Origin: Chloroflexota bacterium
Lineage (GTDB): Bacteria > Chloroflexota > UBA5177 > JANWHV01
Length of the DNA stretch: 27,112 bases
Reading direction: 5' to 3'
NCBI GenBank assembly: GCA_025924845.1
Contig: JAICHN010000011.1
Coordinates: forward strand, 1 to 27,112
Under the pieces are notes generated by a model that worked only from the letters and a program-made list of their open reading frames with translations, did not search any database and was not told where the DNA came from. Of this stretch, positions 15,435 through 24,337 are shown piece by piece. The position numbers were made by a program, and so were the translations under genes. Within the stretch, counting starts at the first letter, position 1. Each line of letters begins with the position of its first letter.

Positions 15435-17014
15435 GGCCCGCATGCCCCGGTATGGCCGCTCCGCACATAGAGCACGGCGGTGCTGTCGTGGTACTTCAGT
15501 TGCCAGCCGCGAGCCGTGGTGAGCGCATGAGCGATGCCGCTGCTCGGTTCGACCAGCACATAGCAAAGCCGGTTAGCGTCGAGTAGGGCGGGCCAGGAGC
15601 TATCGCCGGAGTAGGCGCGGATGTAGCGGTCCATAAAGGCGTTGCCGTACATATCGGGCCGGCCATCCACGTAGACGGATCGGACGCCATACCACTGCCA
15701 GAGGAGGAAGCCGCCCCAGTTATAGCTGTCGAAGCCGCGGGCGGGCAGGCCATGCGTGCGGATGTAGGCTAGGGCGCCAACCGGAAAATGACCGCGGACG
15801 GCGGTGGCCTGAGCCTGGTTGGAGACGTTGCCGGCGGCGGTAAGGAGGGCACCGGCGGCCACGCCGCCTACACATAACCAGTTGATCAGGGATCGGCGCT
15901 GGTCGGCCGGACGTGCGGGCCGAGGCGCGGGCAGGGCGCCGCTGACCAATTCGGCTGCGACAGGCGCCGCCAGGACGGCCAGTAGACTGATGTTCCGCAC
16001 CGAGTCAAAGGAAAAATAGAGAAAGGGCAGGAGCACCATGACGTCGGCCAACCGAGCACGCCGGGGACTTGCCATTGCCCCCACCAAAAGCAGCAGCACC
16101 AGGGCCTCAAAAAATAGATACATCGGCTTATGGAAGTCGGGCGACACCCATTCAGCGATGTAGCGGGTGGAAGCGTTATTGCCCAGATAGGAGAGCGGAT
16201 AGAGCGCCCCAGCCAGTCCATTGGGATTGGCCAGCGTGGCCAGCGCCGTCAGCCCCACAACCGCGGCGGTGCGCCGCACGTCTACGCACGGTCTTGGGTG
16301 AGAAAGCAGCTCGTCACGGGCGCGAGCGACGCGCAGCCAATCCTGTACCACGTAGCCTGCCGCGGCAATGGCCAGCAACGCCACGCCGAAGATGAAACCA
16401 CCGTGCAGATTCACCCAAAGCACCATAAGGACGGGAAGCCACATCGACGGCGCGGGGAGACCGCGCACGAGCATGCGCGTGATGGCCAGGCCAAATACGG
16501 CGGTGAGCAGCATGGAGATCATCTGCGGACGAGTACCCCAGGTGTGGGCGGAGGAGAGGGCGGCAAGGGCGACGATGGGGGCGCTCACCGAAACCCGGGC
16601 GCCGCGTTCGGCGGCGGCGCGGAACACCACCCAGAATGTCGCGGCGATGATGAGTCCGGTGATCAAGCTGAGGAAGGGCAGGCCGCCGAGCAACCGGCCA
16701 CCGTAGAAGAGCAGTTCGGTAAGCCACTCGTGGGTAATCCACCGGTGGCCGCGGGCGGTAAGGGAGAAGACGTCGTGCTGGGGAATTACATGGTGGGTGA
16801 CCATGTATTTGCCCGTGGCCAGGTGCCACCAGAAGTCGGGATCGATAACCGGCTTGGCGCCGAGCGCGAACACGGCCAGTAACGTACAGGCAATGGCGAC
16901 GCCGCCCAGCGAGAGAGTCGGCAGCAGCGACCGTGCCGGCGACTTCTCGAGCACGGTGGCGCTCGGTAACCGCGCGGACGCGCCGCTAAGCTCTCTCATG
17001 GCCCATTCAAGCAC
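15431..17014 (-). CDS. multipass membrane protein, GT-C-like (DPDFWWH motif)
   Basis: This 527-aa protein has about ten membrane segments. The first outer loop carries IDPDFWWHLATG (57-68) and HRWITHEWLTELLFY (90-104), a pattern I associate with a widespread family of uncharacterised GT-C-like proteins. A C-terminal soluble module (about 415-527) contains LAYIRTHGLPARGFDSYNWG and SVYVDGRPDMYG, and ends with HDSTAVLYVRS. The start is GTG with GGAG 5 nt upstream; ATG five codons later is possible. It is the first of three overlapping genes and follows a strong hairpin, so transcription of the set probably begins just upstream of it. Transfer of a lipid-linked sugar is an inference. Confidence 0.75.
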   Translation of the reverse strand: MLEWAMRELSGASARLPSATVLEKSPARSLLPTLSLGGVAIACTLLAVFALGAKPVIDPDFWWHLATGKYMVTHHVIPQHDVFSLTARGHRWITHEWLTELLFYGGRLLGGLPFLSLITGLIIAATFWVVFRAAAERGARVSVSAPIVALAALSSAHTWGTRPQMISMLLTAVFGLAITRMLVRGLPAPSMWLPVLMVLWVNLHGGFIFGVALLAIAAAGYVVQDWLRVARARDELLSHPRPCVDVRRTAAVVGLTALATLANPNGLAGALYPLSYLGNNASTRYIAEWVSPDFHKPMYLFFEALVLLLLVGAMASPRRARLADVMVLLPFLYFSFDSVRNISLLAVLAAPVAAELVSGALPAPRPARPADQRRSLINWLCVGGVAAGALLTAAGNVSNQAQATAVRGHFPVGALAYIRTHGLPARGFDSYNWGGFLLWQWYGVRSVYVDGRPDMYGNAFMDRYIRAYSGDSSWPALLDANRLCYVLVEPSSGIAHALTTARGWQLKYHDSTAVLYVRSGHTGACGP

Positions 17015-17071
17015 GCACTCTCCCGCTCAAGACTCTACCATAGTGACACCCCGCCTGAAATAGGACTTAAA

Positions 17072-17130
17072 GAGACACGGCACAATTCCGACAGCGGAAG
17101 ATCCACGCTGCCGGAATTGTGCCGTGTCTC
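17072..17130 (-). terminator. long perfect hairpin, probable terminator of importer operon
   Basis: Arms 17072-17090 and 17112-17130 are perfect 19-nt inverted copies (GAGACACGGCACAATTCCG). After one mismatch the stem continues 5 bp (CAGCG/CGCTG), closing a 9-nt loop. It lies 10 nt after the stop of the last importer gene. On the minus strand the stem is followed by TTTAAG, so the U-tract is short. It separates the importer from the membrane-protein genes at 12137-17014. Confidence 0.6.
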
Positions 17131-17139
17131 CCAGACTCC

Positions 17140-18225
17140 TCAGCTCGCGGTCGGAACGGCGCTCGTAATCCCTCCCGCCGCCACCTGGGCCGCCATCAGC
17201 CTGGTAGATTCCTCGGCTCGATGGCAAGCCACGAAGTGGTTGGGAACTATTTCACGGAAGGCAGGCTCCTCCAGAGCGCACCTCTCATAAGCGATAGGGC
17301 AGCGAGTGCGGAACCTGCAGCCGCTGGGCGGATTGATCGGACTCGGCACATCCCCCTGGAGAACAATGCGCTTGCTGCGGACCATGGGATCGGGATTGGG
17401 GATAGCGGAGAGCAATGCCTTCGTGTAAGGATGCAGGGGGTTAGTGTATAACTCATCGCCGGAGGCCAGTTCGGCCATTTTGCCAAGGTACATCACCCCG
17501 ACCCGGTCGGAGAGATACTCCACCACCGAGAGATCGTGCGCGATAAACAGGTAGGTGAGGCCGAACTCTTGCTGCAGATCCTCGAGCAAATTGAGCACCT
17601 GGCTCTGCACGCTTACGTCGAGCGCGCTGACCGGCTCGTCGCACACGATGAACTTGGGGCGTAGGGCAAGGGCGCGGGCCACGCCGATGCGTTGGCGCTG
17701 CCCACCCGAGAACTCATGCGGATAGCGGCGGACATACTCCTTGCGTAGACCAACCACGCTAAGGAAATACTGCACGGTTTTCTCGCGCTCGCCGCGATTC
17801 TTCATGCCATGGACGCGGAGGCCCTCACCGATGATATCTCCCACCGGCATACGCGGGTTCAGCGAGGAGTACGGGTCCTGGAAAATAATCTGCATGTCGC
17901 GCCGTCGCGCCTTCATCTGTGAGGCGCTCAGGCCCAGCACGCTCTGGCCTTCGAACACGATGTCGCCGCTGGTCGCCTTTTGCAGGCGCAGGATGGTGCG
18001 GCCGGTGGTCGTCTTACCGCAGCCGCTTTCACCGACCAGACCGAAAGTTTCGCCCTGCTTGATGTCGAAGCTGATGCCGTCCACGGCCTTCACCTCGCCG
18101 ACCTTGCGTCGCAACACGCCGCCCAGAATCGGGAAGTAGGTGCGCAGCTCGCGAACGCTGAGCAACACTTGATCGCTGCTGCCCTGCCGGCGTACTGTTG
18201 TCTCCCGTTCGCTAGTCTGCTGCAT
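17140..18225 (-). CDS. peptide/nickel-type ABC transporter ATPase, OppF/DppF-like
   Basis: This 361-aa cytoplasmic ATPase has Walker [10 protein letters not shown] (65-73), a Q-loop [10 protein letters not shown], the signature SGGQRQR, Walker [13 protein letters not shown] and the H-loop IAHDLS. The C-terminal oligopeptide-type extension contains [14 protein letters not shown] and a last ACH cysteine, a cluster that in some relatives binds a metal or Fe-S centre. With the second ATPase it energises the importer. The ATG at 18225 is chosen for AGGAG 11 nt upstream; a GTG 11 codons earlier lacks a site. It is the last gene of the operon, 43 nt after the other ATPase. Substrate cannot be read from it. 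Confidence 0.92.
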   Translation of the reverse strand: MQQTSERETTVRRQGSSDQVLLSVRELRTYFPILGGVLRRKVGEVKAVDGISFDIKQGETFGLVGESGCGKTTTGRTILRLQKATSGDIVFEGQSVLGLSASQMKARRRDMQIIFQDPYSSLNPRMPVGDIIGEGLRVHGMKNRGEREKTVQYFLSVVGLRKEYVRRYPHEFSGGQRQRIGVARALALRPKFIVCDEPVSALDVSVQSQVLNLLEDLQQEFGLTYLFIAHDLSVVEYLSDRVGVMYLGKMAELASGDELYTNPLHPYTKALLSAIPNPDPMVRSKRIVLQGDVPSPINPPSGCRFRTRCPIAYERCALEEPAFREIVPNHFVACHRAEESTRLMAAQVAAGGITSAVPTAS

Positions 18226-18268
18226 CCTGGTATTTTCTCCTTCTTCGTGCTGAACCACACTAATACAA

Positions 18269-19285
18269 TTAATACAACCAGCACTTAGCCTTGACGCCGC
18301 CTTCCAGGGTCTTCAGTTCCGGCTCCTGCTCGTGACAAATGCCCATCACGTGGGGACAGCGAGGGGCGAAGGTACACCCTTTGGGTAGATTGAGCGGACT
18401 GGGCACGGTGCCGGGGATGACGTTCAGTCTTTGATCCTTTTGCCCCAGGCTGGGAATGGAGTTGAGCAGGCCGACCGTATAGGGATGCTTGGGATGCTTC
18501 AGCACGCTGACCACGTCGCCCTGCTCCACCACCTTGCCCGTATACATCACGATAACTTCGTCGGCCATCTCCGCGACCACGCCGATATCATGGGTGATCA
18601 ACAACACCGCACTGTTGACCTTGGTGCGCAGATCCTTGATCAGCTCCAGGATCTGGGCCTGGATCGTCACATCGAGCGCCGTGGTCGGTTCGTCGGCAAT
18701 CAGCAAGCTGGGCTGCAAGGCAAGGGCCATGGCGATCATCACGCGCTGCCGCATACCACCGCTCATGTTGTGCGGGTAGTCGCGCACCCGCCGGTCAGGT
18801 GAGGGAATACCGACCATGCGGAAGAGTTCGACCACGCGATCCTCGGCCTCCTTTTTGGAAACCTTGCGATGGACGCGGATCGCCTCACCCACCTGATTTC
18901 CCACCGTAAAGACCGGGTTGAGACTGGTCATCGGTTCCTGAAAAATCATGGAGATCTTATTGCCGCGAATGTGGCGCATTTGCTCTTCGGAGAGCTTGAC
19001 CAGATCCCTGCCCTCGAAGAAAATCTCCCCGCCCGCGATCCAACCGGGCAAATCGACCAGGCGCATGATCGAGAGACTGGTTACGCTCTTCCCGCAGCCC
19101 GACTCACCAACCACGCCCAAGGTTTTGCCGGGGGCGATCGCCATATCGACCCCGTCCACGGCCTTGACGACGCCGTCCATGGTCTTGAAGTACGTCTTCA
19201 GCCCATTGACCTCCAGCAAGTTGCCGGAGGAACTCTCACTCACCCCGGTCGTACCGCGCTCGCGAGGATCGATGGAAACACTCAT
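18269..19285 (-). CDS. peptide/nickel-type ABC transporter ATPase, OppD/DppD-like
   Basis: This 338-aa ATPase has Walker A GESGCGKS (60-67), a Q-loop [10 protein letters not shown], the signature SGGMRQR, Walker [13 protein letters not shown] and the H-loop ITHDIG. The oligopeptide-transporter extension has [19 protein letters not shown]. The SGGMRQRV variant and the position upstream of the OppF-like gene mark it as the OppD/DppD type. The ATG is chosen for AAGGAG 9 nt upstream. The frame extends 49 codons further, but that stretch is the 127-nt gap from the permease gene and has no ribosome site. Confidence 0.92.
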   Translation of the reverse strand: MSVSIDPRERGTTGVSESSSGNLLEVNGLKTYFKTMDGVVKAVDGVDMAIAPGKTLGVVGESGCGKSVTSLSIMRLVDLPGWIAGGEIFFEGRDLVKLSEEQMRHIRGNKISMIFQEPMTSLNPVFTVGNQVGEAIRVHRKVSKKEAEDRVVELFRMVGIPSPDRRVRDYPHNMSGGMRQRVMIAMALALQPSLLIADEPTTALDVTIQAQILELIKDLRTKVNSAVLLITHDIGVVAEMADEVIVMYTGKVVEQGDVVSVLKHPKHPYTVGLLNSIPSLGQKDQRLNVIPGTVPSPLNLPKGCTFAPRCPHVMGICHEQEPELKTLEGGVKAKCWLY

Positions 19286-19381
19286 GTATTGGAACTCCTT
19301 CGTACGGGGCGACTGCCGGCAATCAAGACATAATGTGCCACCAGGGTACTCATTTTCGCGCCTCTCGTCCAGAAAAGAGCC

Positions 19382-19397
19382 TCCGGCCGCGGCCGGA
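19382..19397 (-). other. GC palindrome between permease and ATPase genes
   Basis: TCCGGCCGCGGCCGGA is a perfect 16-nt palindrome in the 127-nt gap between the second permease and the first ATPase. On the minus strand CTTTT follows 4 nt after the stem, giving a weak terminator or attenuator look. If active it would lower ATPase output relative to permease. It could equally be chance in GC-rich DNA. Confidence 0.3.
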
Positions 19398-19412
19398 AGG
19401 GACGCTGCAGCT

Positions 19413-20396
19413 TCACTTCGTACGCGAGTCAAGGGCGTCGCTCAGACCATCGCCCAGGAAATTGACGGCCACAATGGTGGCGACCAGGAAGAGACCGGGG
19501 AATACCGTCACCCACCACGCCCCGCCCAGCCCTTGTGGATCGGTCTCGGCGAACGCCAGTACGGAGCCCCAACTGGTATCGGGATACTGCAAGCCGATGC
19601 CTAGAAAGTCGATGGCGGCCTCGAACACGATGTTTCCCGCTACGGCCAGGGTGGTAGCAACCAGAATTGGCCGCATCGCGTTGGGCAGCATGTGGCGGAA
19701 GATAATACGACCATTGGAGACACCAACGGCGCGCGCGGCCTCGGTGTACTCCAGAGTGCGCAGGGAAAGGAAAAGGCTGCGCACCAGCCGGGCGATGTAA
19801 GCCCAACCGAAAAAAGTGAAGATCAAGATTACTAATTCTACCGAAACATGGCCATGGCCAATCACCGAGGCGGCGACCAACAGCACCGGCAACGCGGGAA
19901 GGGTCAGGAAGACATCGACGATGCGCATCAGGATCGTATCGATGAAGCCGCCGGCGTAGCCGGAGATGGCGCCGATCACGATGCCGATTAGCGTGGCGAA
20001 GATCGCGGCGCTGAAGCCGATCACCAGCGAGTAGCGCGCGCCGTAGATGATCTGGGCGCAGATACTATGACCGTTGTAATCGGCGCCGAAAATGTAGCGC
20101 AAGCCCTGGGACAACGTGGGCGCCTTGTCCGAGGCGCCGAAAATGTCCGCGCTGGTCGGGTCGTAGATGTTCTCCGGGGAGATGATCGGGGCGAAGATAG
20201 CCATCAAAGCCATGAACAGCAGGATGCCGGTGCCAACCATGGCCAGCCGATGCCGACGGAAGCGCATCCAGATCAGTTGCGTCTGGGTAACCTGTTTTGT
20301 AGAAATACCGGGATCGCTGAGACCCGTGCCTGCCCCGAAGTAGCCGGCCGCTTCCGGGGCGGCGTCGCTTCGCGGTTCGGATTGGCGAGTGTTCAT
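19413..20396 (-). CDS. peptide/nickel-type ABC transporter permease, OppC/DppC-like
   Basis: This 327-aa permease has a cytoplasmic N-terminal region of about 50 residues and a first membrane segment (about 52-72). Five more segments follow, making the BPD_transp_1 domain (about 125-320). The ATPase-coupling EAA loop reads [20 protein letters not shown]. The N-terminal OppC_N pattern [15 protein letters not shown] and the segment ending AIFAPIISP identify the C-type subunit. The ATG has GGAGG 12 nt upstream, a somewhat long spacing. It follows the B-type permease by 45 nt and forms a heterodimer with it. Confidence 0.92.
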   Translation of the reverse strand: MNTRQSEPRSDAAPEAAGYFGAGTGLSDPGISTKQVTQTQLIWMRFRRHRLAMVGTGILLFMALMAIFAPIISPENIYDPTSADIFGASDKAPTLSQGLRYIFGADYNGHSICAQIIYGARYSLVIGFSAAIFATLIGIVIGAISGYAGGFIDTILMRIVDVFLTLPALPVLLVAASVIGHGHVSVELVILIFTFFGWAYIARLVRSLFLSLRTLEYTEAARAVGVSNGRIIFRHMLPNAMRPILVATTLAVAGNIVFEAAIDFLGIGLQYPDTSWGSVLAFAETDPQGLGGAWWVTVFPGLFLVATIVAVNFLGDGLSDALDSRTK

Positions 20397-20441
20397 GTTG
20401 CCCGTGTACCTCCACCCAACGGGTGTTTTTGATGCGGGAGC

Positions 20442-21455
20442 TTAATCATACCGAATGCGCGGGTCGACCCAGGCATAGGCCAGATCACCCAGCAAGTTGC
20501 CCAAGAGGACGCCGAACGCGCCGATCATCAACAACGATTGCAGGATAGGATAATCGTTGCCGCTGAGCGCGCGAGCAAATAGCTGACCCAAGCCGGGCCA
20601 GCCGAAAATGGTCTCGGTAATGATCGCTCCGCCCAGCAGACCGGGCAGCGCCAACGCGATATTGGTGATGATCGGCAGCAGGGCATTGCGTAAGGCATGT
20701 TTTAGGATGACCGTTCGGGGCGCGAGCCCTTTGGCGCGTGCGGTGCGAATGTAATCCTGGTGAATCACCTCAAGCATACTGGCGCGCATGAAGCGGCTGT
20801 CGGAGGCGACGCCCACGATGGCCAGGACCGCGGCAGGCAAGATCAGGTGACTGAGGAAGTCGGTCCCGGCGCTCCAGGGGTGTGAGGCAAAATAACTCCA
20901 GTAGCCTGGGCCATTGAACGTGGGAATCTGCGCCGTGTTGCCGACGATGCCCCCGGCGGGCAGCCAGTTCAGGGCAATGGCGAAGATCAAGATCATGATA
21001 CCTGACAACCAGAACGTGGGCATGGAGAGGCCCACGTAGCTCATCACCGTGAATACTGAATCGAAGAAGGAATAGCGTCGCAGCGCGGCGAAGATGCCCA
21101 ACGGAATTGCCACGCATTGTTGGACCAGGTAGGAGATGCCGGCGAGTAGCAAGGTAGCCGGTACGCGACTGAGAATCTCCTGACCGACCGGGCGGCCGTC
21201 ACCGATACTGATCCCAAAGTCGCCGTGGACTACGCGGCCGATCCACGTCACATATTGGACCGGGATTGGATTATCCAACCCCAGCCGTACCACGCAGGCG
21301 TGATAGCGTGCATGCAAGGCCGCGCCGGAGCCCGCCGCCTGAAATGCCTGGCAAGGACCACCCGGGGAGATGTGGAGCAAAAAGAAGAAGAAAAAGGACA
21401 GCCCAATCATGATGATGACGGTTTGGATCAGGCGACGGGCTATAAAGGTTAACAT
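20442..21455 (-). CDS. peptide/nickel-type ABC transporter permease, OppB/DppB-like
   Basis: This 337-aa permease begins LTFIARRLIQTVIIMIGLSF, the usual B-subunit start with a membrane segment at about 9-28. A long outer loop (about 30-95) follows, then five membrane segments. The EAA loop is DYIRTARAKGLAPRTVILKH, and the protein ends AYAWVDPRIRYD, typical of the family. The ATG has GGAG 11 nt upstream. A strong hairpin lies in the gap to the upstream binding-protein gene, which may set different expression levels. Confidence 0.92.
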   Translation of the reverse strand: MLTFIARRLIQTVIIMIGLSFFFFFLLHISPGGPCQAFQAAGSGAALHARYHACVVRLGLDNPIPVQYVTWIGRVVHGDFGISIGDGRPVGQEILSRVPATLLLAGISYLVQQCVAIPLGIFAALRRYSFFDSVFTVMSYVGLSMPTFWLSGIMILIFAIALNWLPAGGIVGNTAQIPTFNGPGYWSYFASHPWSAGTDFLSHLILPAAVLAIVGVASDSRFMRASMLEVIHQDYIRTARAKGLAPRTVILKHALRNALLPIITNIALALPGLLGGAIITETIFGWPGLGQLFARALSGNDYPILQSLLMIGAFGVLLGNLLGDLAYAWVDPRIRYD

Positions 21456-21523
21456 GCGCGGCTATGCTCCAAACCGCTCTAACGGGCGCCCTAATGTATA
21501 CATAATGCGTCAAATTGATGGCG

Positions 21524-21557
21524 AAGGCAAGGAGAGATGGTCTTCCCTCCTTGCCTT
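21524..21557 (-). promoter_or_regulatory. intercistronic stem-loop after the binding-protein gene
   Basis: AAGGCAAGGAG (21524-21534) and CTCCTTGCCTT (21547-21557) form a perfect 11-bp stem with a 12-nt loop, 18 nt after the binding-protein stop. No U-tract follows on the minus strand, so it is not a typical terminator. Stem-loops at this place in importer operons are known to stabilise the upstream message, giving excess binding protein over permease. That role here is inferred. Confidence 0.45.
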
Positions 21558-21574
21558 GCACGCCGTGCCGGTTG

Positions 21575-23392
21575 TTAGCTAGCTAACGGCTTTTGTGAAC
21601 CGGTCGGATCCACCCACCATTGCCAGGTGTTCCACTCATTGCCTGCCTGAGTCACATTGGGCTTGAAGTTGCCGATTGTGCCCTTGAAGGCGATGATGTT
21701 GGGCCGGTTGTAGAGCATGATCCAATAGGCTTGCTGCACCAGGCGCGTCTGGAAATCGTTGTAGAGCTTGTGGCGGGTGGTGTCATCCAGGGTCACCCGC
21801 GCCTGCTCCATATCCTGGGTAATCCGAGGATCGTTTATGCCGGCGTAGTTCTCGGCGGTCGGATGAGTCGCATTGGGAATGAACTGCGGCTCGACGTTGG
21901 CAATCGTCTGATCCGGGTCGGGCGAGGTACCGAACGCGAACTCCGCGATATCGAACCGACGCCGGAACAACAGTCCGCCATCGTTATAGGTGCTGAACAG
22001 ACCGTTGCTGCCGAAGGCTGCGGCGTAGCTGATCTTGATCGCGACGCCAATCTGCGCCCACAAGCGCTGCAGCAACTGGCCGCTACGGATGCGGAAGCTG
22101 GAATTGGTGGTGACGAACGAGAGCGTCAGGTGCTTGCCCTGTGGGCCGTACCCGGCCGCCGCCAGCAATGCTCTGGCCTTACTGGGGTTATAGGCGTTGG
22201 CGGGCAGATCTTTGTTGTTCGACCATGGTGAGACGCTTGGCAAGGGCGAGGTCAGGTTGATCGTGTTATAGGCACTGTTGCTCAGGCCCGGATAGAGCGC
22301 CCGCAGGTAGCGGTCCTTATCGAGGCCGTAATAGAGTGCCTGGCGCACCCGCACGTCCTTCAAGGCCGAGTTGGAAAGGTTCAACTCCAGGTGTTCATAC
22401 AGCAGGGCTTGGGGCACGATAATCTGATACTTGGATTTATTGAGCGTCGGGACGTCGGTGAGACCGAAATCCTCCGCCTTGTCAATGGAGGCGTAGGTTC
22501 CGGACGAGGACAAATCCTGCACCAGGGTGTTGGGGTTTTCGCTGACCACCACGAATTGGATCTTGGCGGGAATAGGATGCTTGGGATCCGGCGGCAGGGC
22601 GTTGTAATAGGTGTTGGGCTCCAGAACAATGCGCTGGTCCGGCGTCCATTCGGTTAGCTTGTAGGGGCCGTTGCTGACATCACCGGGCGAATTGTAGGTA
22701 TCGGCCGCCCACTTTATGACGAACTTCTGCAGATCCGATCCCTTGTAGGAGGCGCTCTTGAACATATCGGCAACCTTGGTCGCGTCGTACGACTTGAGCA
22801 GGCTGGGATCGAGGGTAATCCCGTACTTCTTCTGCATATAGGTCGACGGCAGGAGTGCAGGGATGCCGTAGCTCAGGGCCGGGGCGTAAAGGCTCTTGTA
22901 GGTGATGATCATATCGTTGCCGGAGAACGTAACGGTCTGGATTTCATCAACACCGAGGGTGGCATTGTACTCCGGCGCGAAATCCATAAGCAGCGACAGG
23001 ATGTAGTCGCTGCCGGTATTGGCCGAGCCGTCCGACCACTTCAAATTAGGTTTGAGATGGACGGTTAAGATCTCGTGGCCCTTGACAACCTTAATGCCGC
23101 CATTCTTGGTTGACGGCACCACAGTGGCGAGATCGGCATAAAAGTTGCCGGCCTGGTCCAGGCCGATCGGGCTGTCGAACATCGCGCCACCGACCTCCGC
23201 GTCCGCCACGCCATTGCTGTAGGCGCCGCCAAGGATGAGGCTATCCGGAAATTGGTAATCGGTAATGGCGATGGTGCCCGTAGGGGCCGATGCGCTCCTG
23301 GCGTGGGCTGGGGTGGCCGGCTTGTCGAAGCCGGCGATGCTGCTGAGCAGCAGGATCGCGGCCGCGGGAAGCGCGAGCTTCTTGCGTAACAC
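21575..23392 (-). CDS. extracellular solute-binding protein, family 5
   Basis: This 605-aa secreted binding protein (SBP_bac_5) is the first gene of the importer operon. A signal peptide (KK at 4-5, hydrophobic 8-20) probably ends at AHA near residue 31. There is no lipobox cysteine, so it is not an evident lipoprotein. Family motifs are LKPNLKWSDGSANTGSDYI (113-131), LKDVRVRQALYYGLDKDRYL in the second lobe and the late segment RRRFDIAEFAFGTSPDPD. Start is GTG with GGAGGAG 8 nt upstream. The ligand may be a peptide, sugar or nickel complex and is not determined. It is separated from the permease gene by a 119-nt gap with a stem-loop. Confidence 0.9.
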   Translation of the reverse strand: MLRKKLALPAAAILLLSSIAGFDKPATPAHARSASAPTGTIAITDYQFPDSLILGGAYSNGVADAEVGGAMFDSPIGLDQAGNFYADLATVVPSTKNGGIKVVKGHEILTVHLKPNLKWSDGSANTGSDYILSLLMDFAPEYNATLGVDEIQTVTFSGNDMIITYKSLYAPALSYGIPALLPSTYMQKKYGITLDPSLLKSYDATKVADMFKSASYKGSDLQKFVIKWAADTYNSPGDVSNGPYKLTEWTPDQRIVLEPNTYYNALPPDPKHPIPAKIQFVVVSENPNTLVQDLSSSGTYASIDKAEDFGLTDVPTLNKSKYQIIVPQALLYEHLELNLSNSALKDVRVRQALYYGLDKDRYLRALYPGLSNSAYNTINLTSPLPSVSPWSNNKDLPANAYNPSKARALLAAAGYGPQGKHLTLSFVTTNSSFRIRSGQLLQRLWAQIGVAIKISYAAAFGSNGLFSTYNDGGLLFRRRFDIAEFAFGTSPDPDQTIANVEPQFIPNATHPTAENYAGINDPRITQDMEQARVTLDDTTRHKLYNDFQTRLVQQAYWIMLYNRPNIIAFKGTIGNFKPNVTQAGNEWNTWQWWVDPTGSQKPLAS

Positions 23393-23539
23393 GATGTGTA
23401 CTCCTCCTCAAAATAGGGGCGAGGGTTGATAAGGCGCTGCAACGACGGTAAGCCGGGATTGGATGCGATACTGGTCCGGCGCGCTTCACCTCCTTTCAAT
23501 GTGGATGAACGATGCGTCTCGCGTATCTCCGGAGCCGAC

Positions 23540-24217
23540 CTACATGGGGATAAGTCCATTCGGCTTCCGTTTGGTCATCGCTCCGGAGCCGGCACCTGGC
23601 GCGATGACGCCCGCATCGGCCCGAGTTTGGGCATGCCTCTCCACGGGGAGCGGCGATCGGCGCGCGGCGCTGATCGGTACGGTCGCGGTCACTGCTCGGC
23701 TATACCGCTGGTCGGCCAGCACGGTAGGCAGCCAGTGAAAGGATATGCCCAAGCAGTCGGCGAGGGCACGCCCCGATAGGTCGGCGCAGGAGGCGAGTCT
23801 GGCTGATTGGGTCGTAGGGGCCACGGTCGCCTCCGGTGACGGCGTGGTGGCGGGTGAAGCGGTAAAGCCGGTAGGTCCGATGCCGAGCGCCAGTACCGCC
23901 ACGAGCACCGTCATCGCCGCCGAGGCGAGGATTCCCGCCGGCCAGGGCATACGTCGTCTCCGTACCGGCGGACGGCCGACGGCATGAACGATCCGCAAAC
24001 GCAGATCGGGCGGGGTCCAACTGTCGGCTTCGGAGAGGGTGAGCAGCCGCCTGGTCTGGAGGTGTCGTTCATACAGTGAGGTGCATGACGAACAGTCCGC
24101 CAGGTGGGCCGCAAGTGCCTTCGCCGATCCGGCCGGCAGTTCGTCATCGGCATAGGCCGAAATGACCTCCTTCAGATCGCCGCGGCACATCCCTGCCCCG
24201 AACTTCCTCCTGACCAT
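23540..24217 (-). CDS. zinc-finger (zf-HC2) anti-sigma factor, membrane-bound
   Basis: This 225-aa protein has an N-terminal anti-sigma domain (MCRGDLKEVISAYADDEL at 10-27) and a zinc motif HLADCSSC (H38, C42, C45). One membrane segment lies at about 92-112, followed by a Ser/Thr/Pro-rich outer region. Such proteins hold their partner ECF sigma factor at the membrane until a signal releases it. It lies directly downstream of an ECF sigma gene, which supports the pairing. The start is uncertain: the ATG at 24217 has GGGAGG about 13 nt upstream, a GTG at 24226 has it 4 nt away, and ATG 24190 sits right before the conserved domain. The basic C-terminal tail matches nothing I know. Confidence 0.75.
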   Translation of the reverse strand: MVRRKFGAGMCRGDLKEVISAYADDELPAGSAKALAAHLADCSSCTSLYERHLQTRRLLTLSEADSWTPPDLRLRIVHAVGRPPVRRRRMPWPAGILASAAMTVLVAVLALGIGPTGFTASPATTPSPEATVAPTTQSARLASCADLSGRALADCLGISFHWLPTVLADQRYSRAVTATVPISAARRSPLPVERHAQTRADAGVIAPGAGSGAMTKRKPNGLIPM

Positions 24218-24294
24218 TACCGTCACACAACCTCCCATATCGTATAGAGTGCGCAACGGGGCCGATCCGGACAGGGGAAGTGATAATTGTATAA

Positions 24295-24334
24295 CACGCT
24301 CGATTCCGACACGCCTGTGTCGGAATCGAGCGTG
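24295..24334 (-). terminator. 18-bp perfect hairpin between sigma and anti-sigma genes
   Basis: CACGCTCGATTCCGACAC (24295-24312) and its exact complement (24317-24334) form an 18-bp stem with a 4-nt loop, starting 4 nt past the sigma stop codon. Downstream on the minus strand is TTATACAATTATC, which is AT-rich but not a U-tract. It probably attenuates or processes the message so that sigma and anti-sigma are made in different amounts. A full stop would require a separate anti-sigma promoter. Confidence 0.45.
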
Positions 24335-24337
24335 CAA

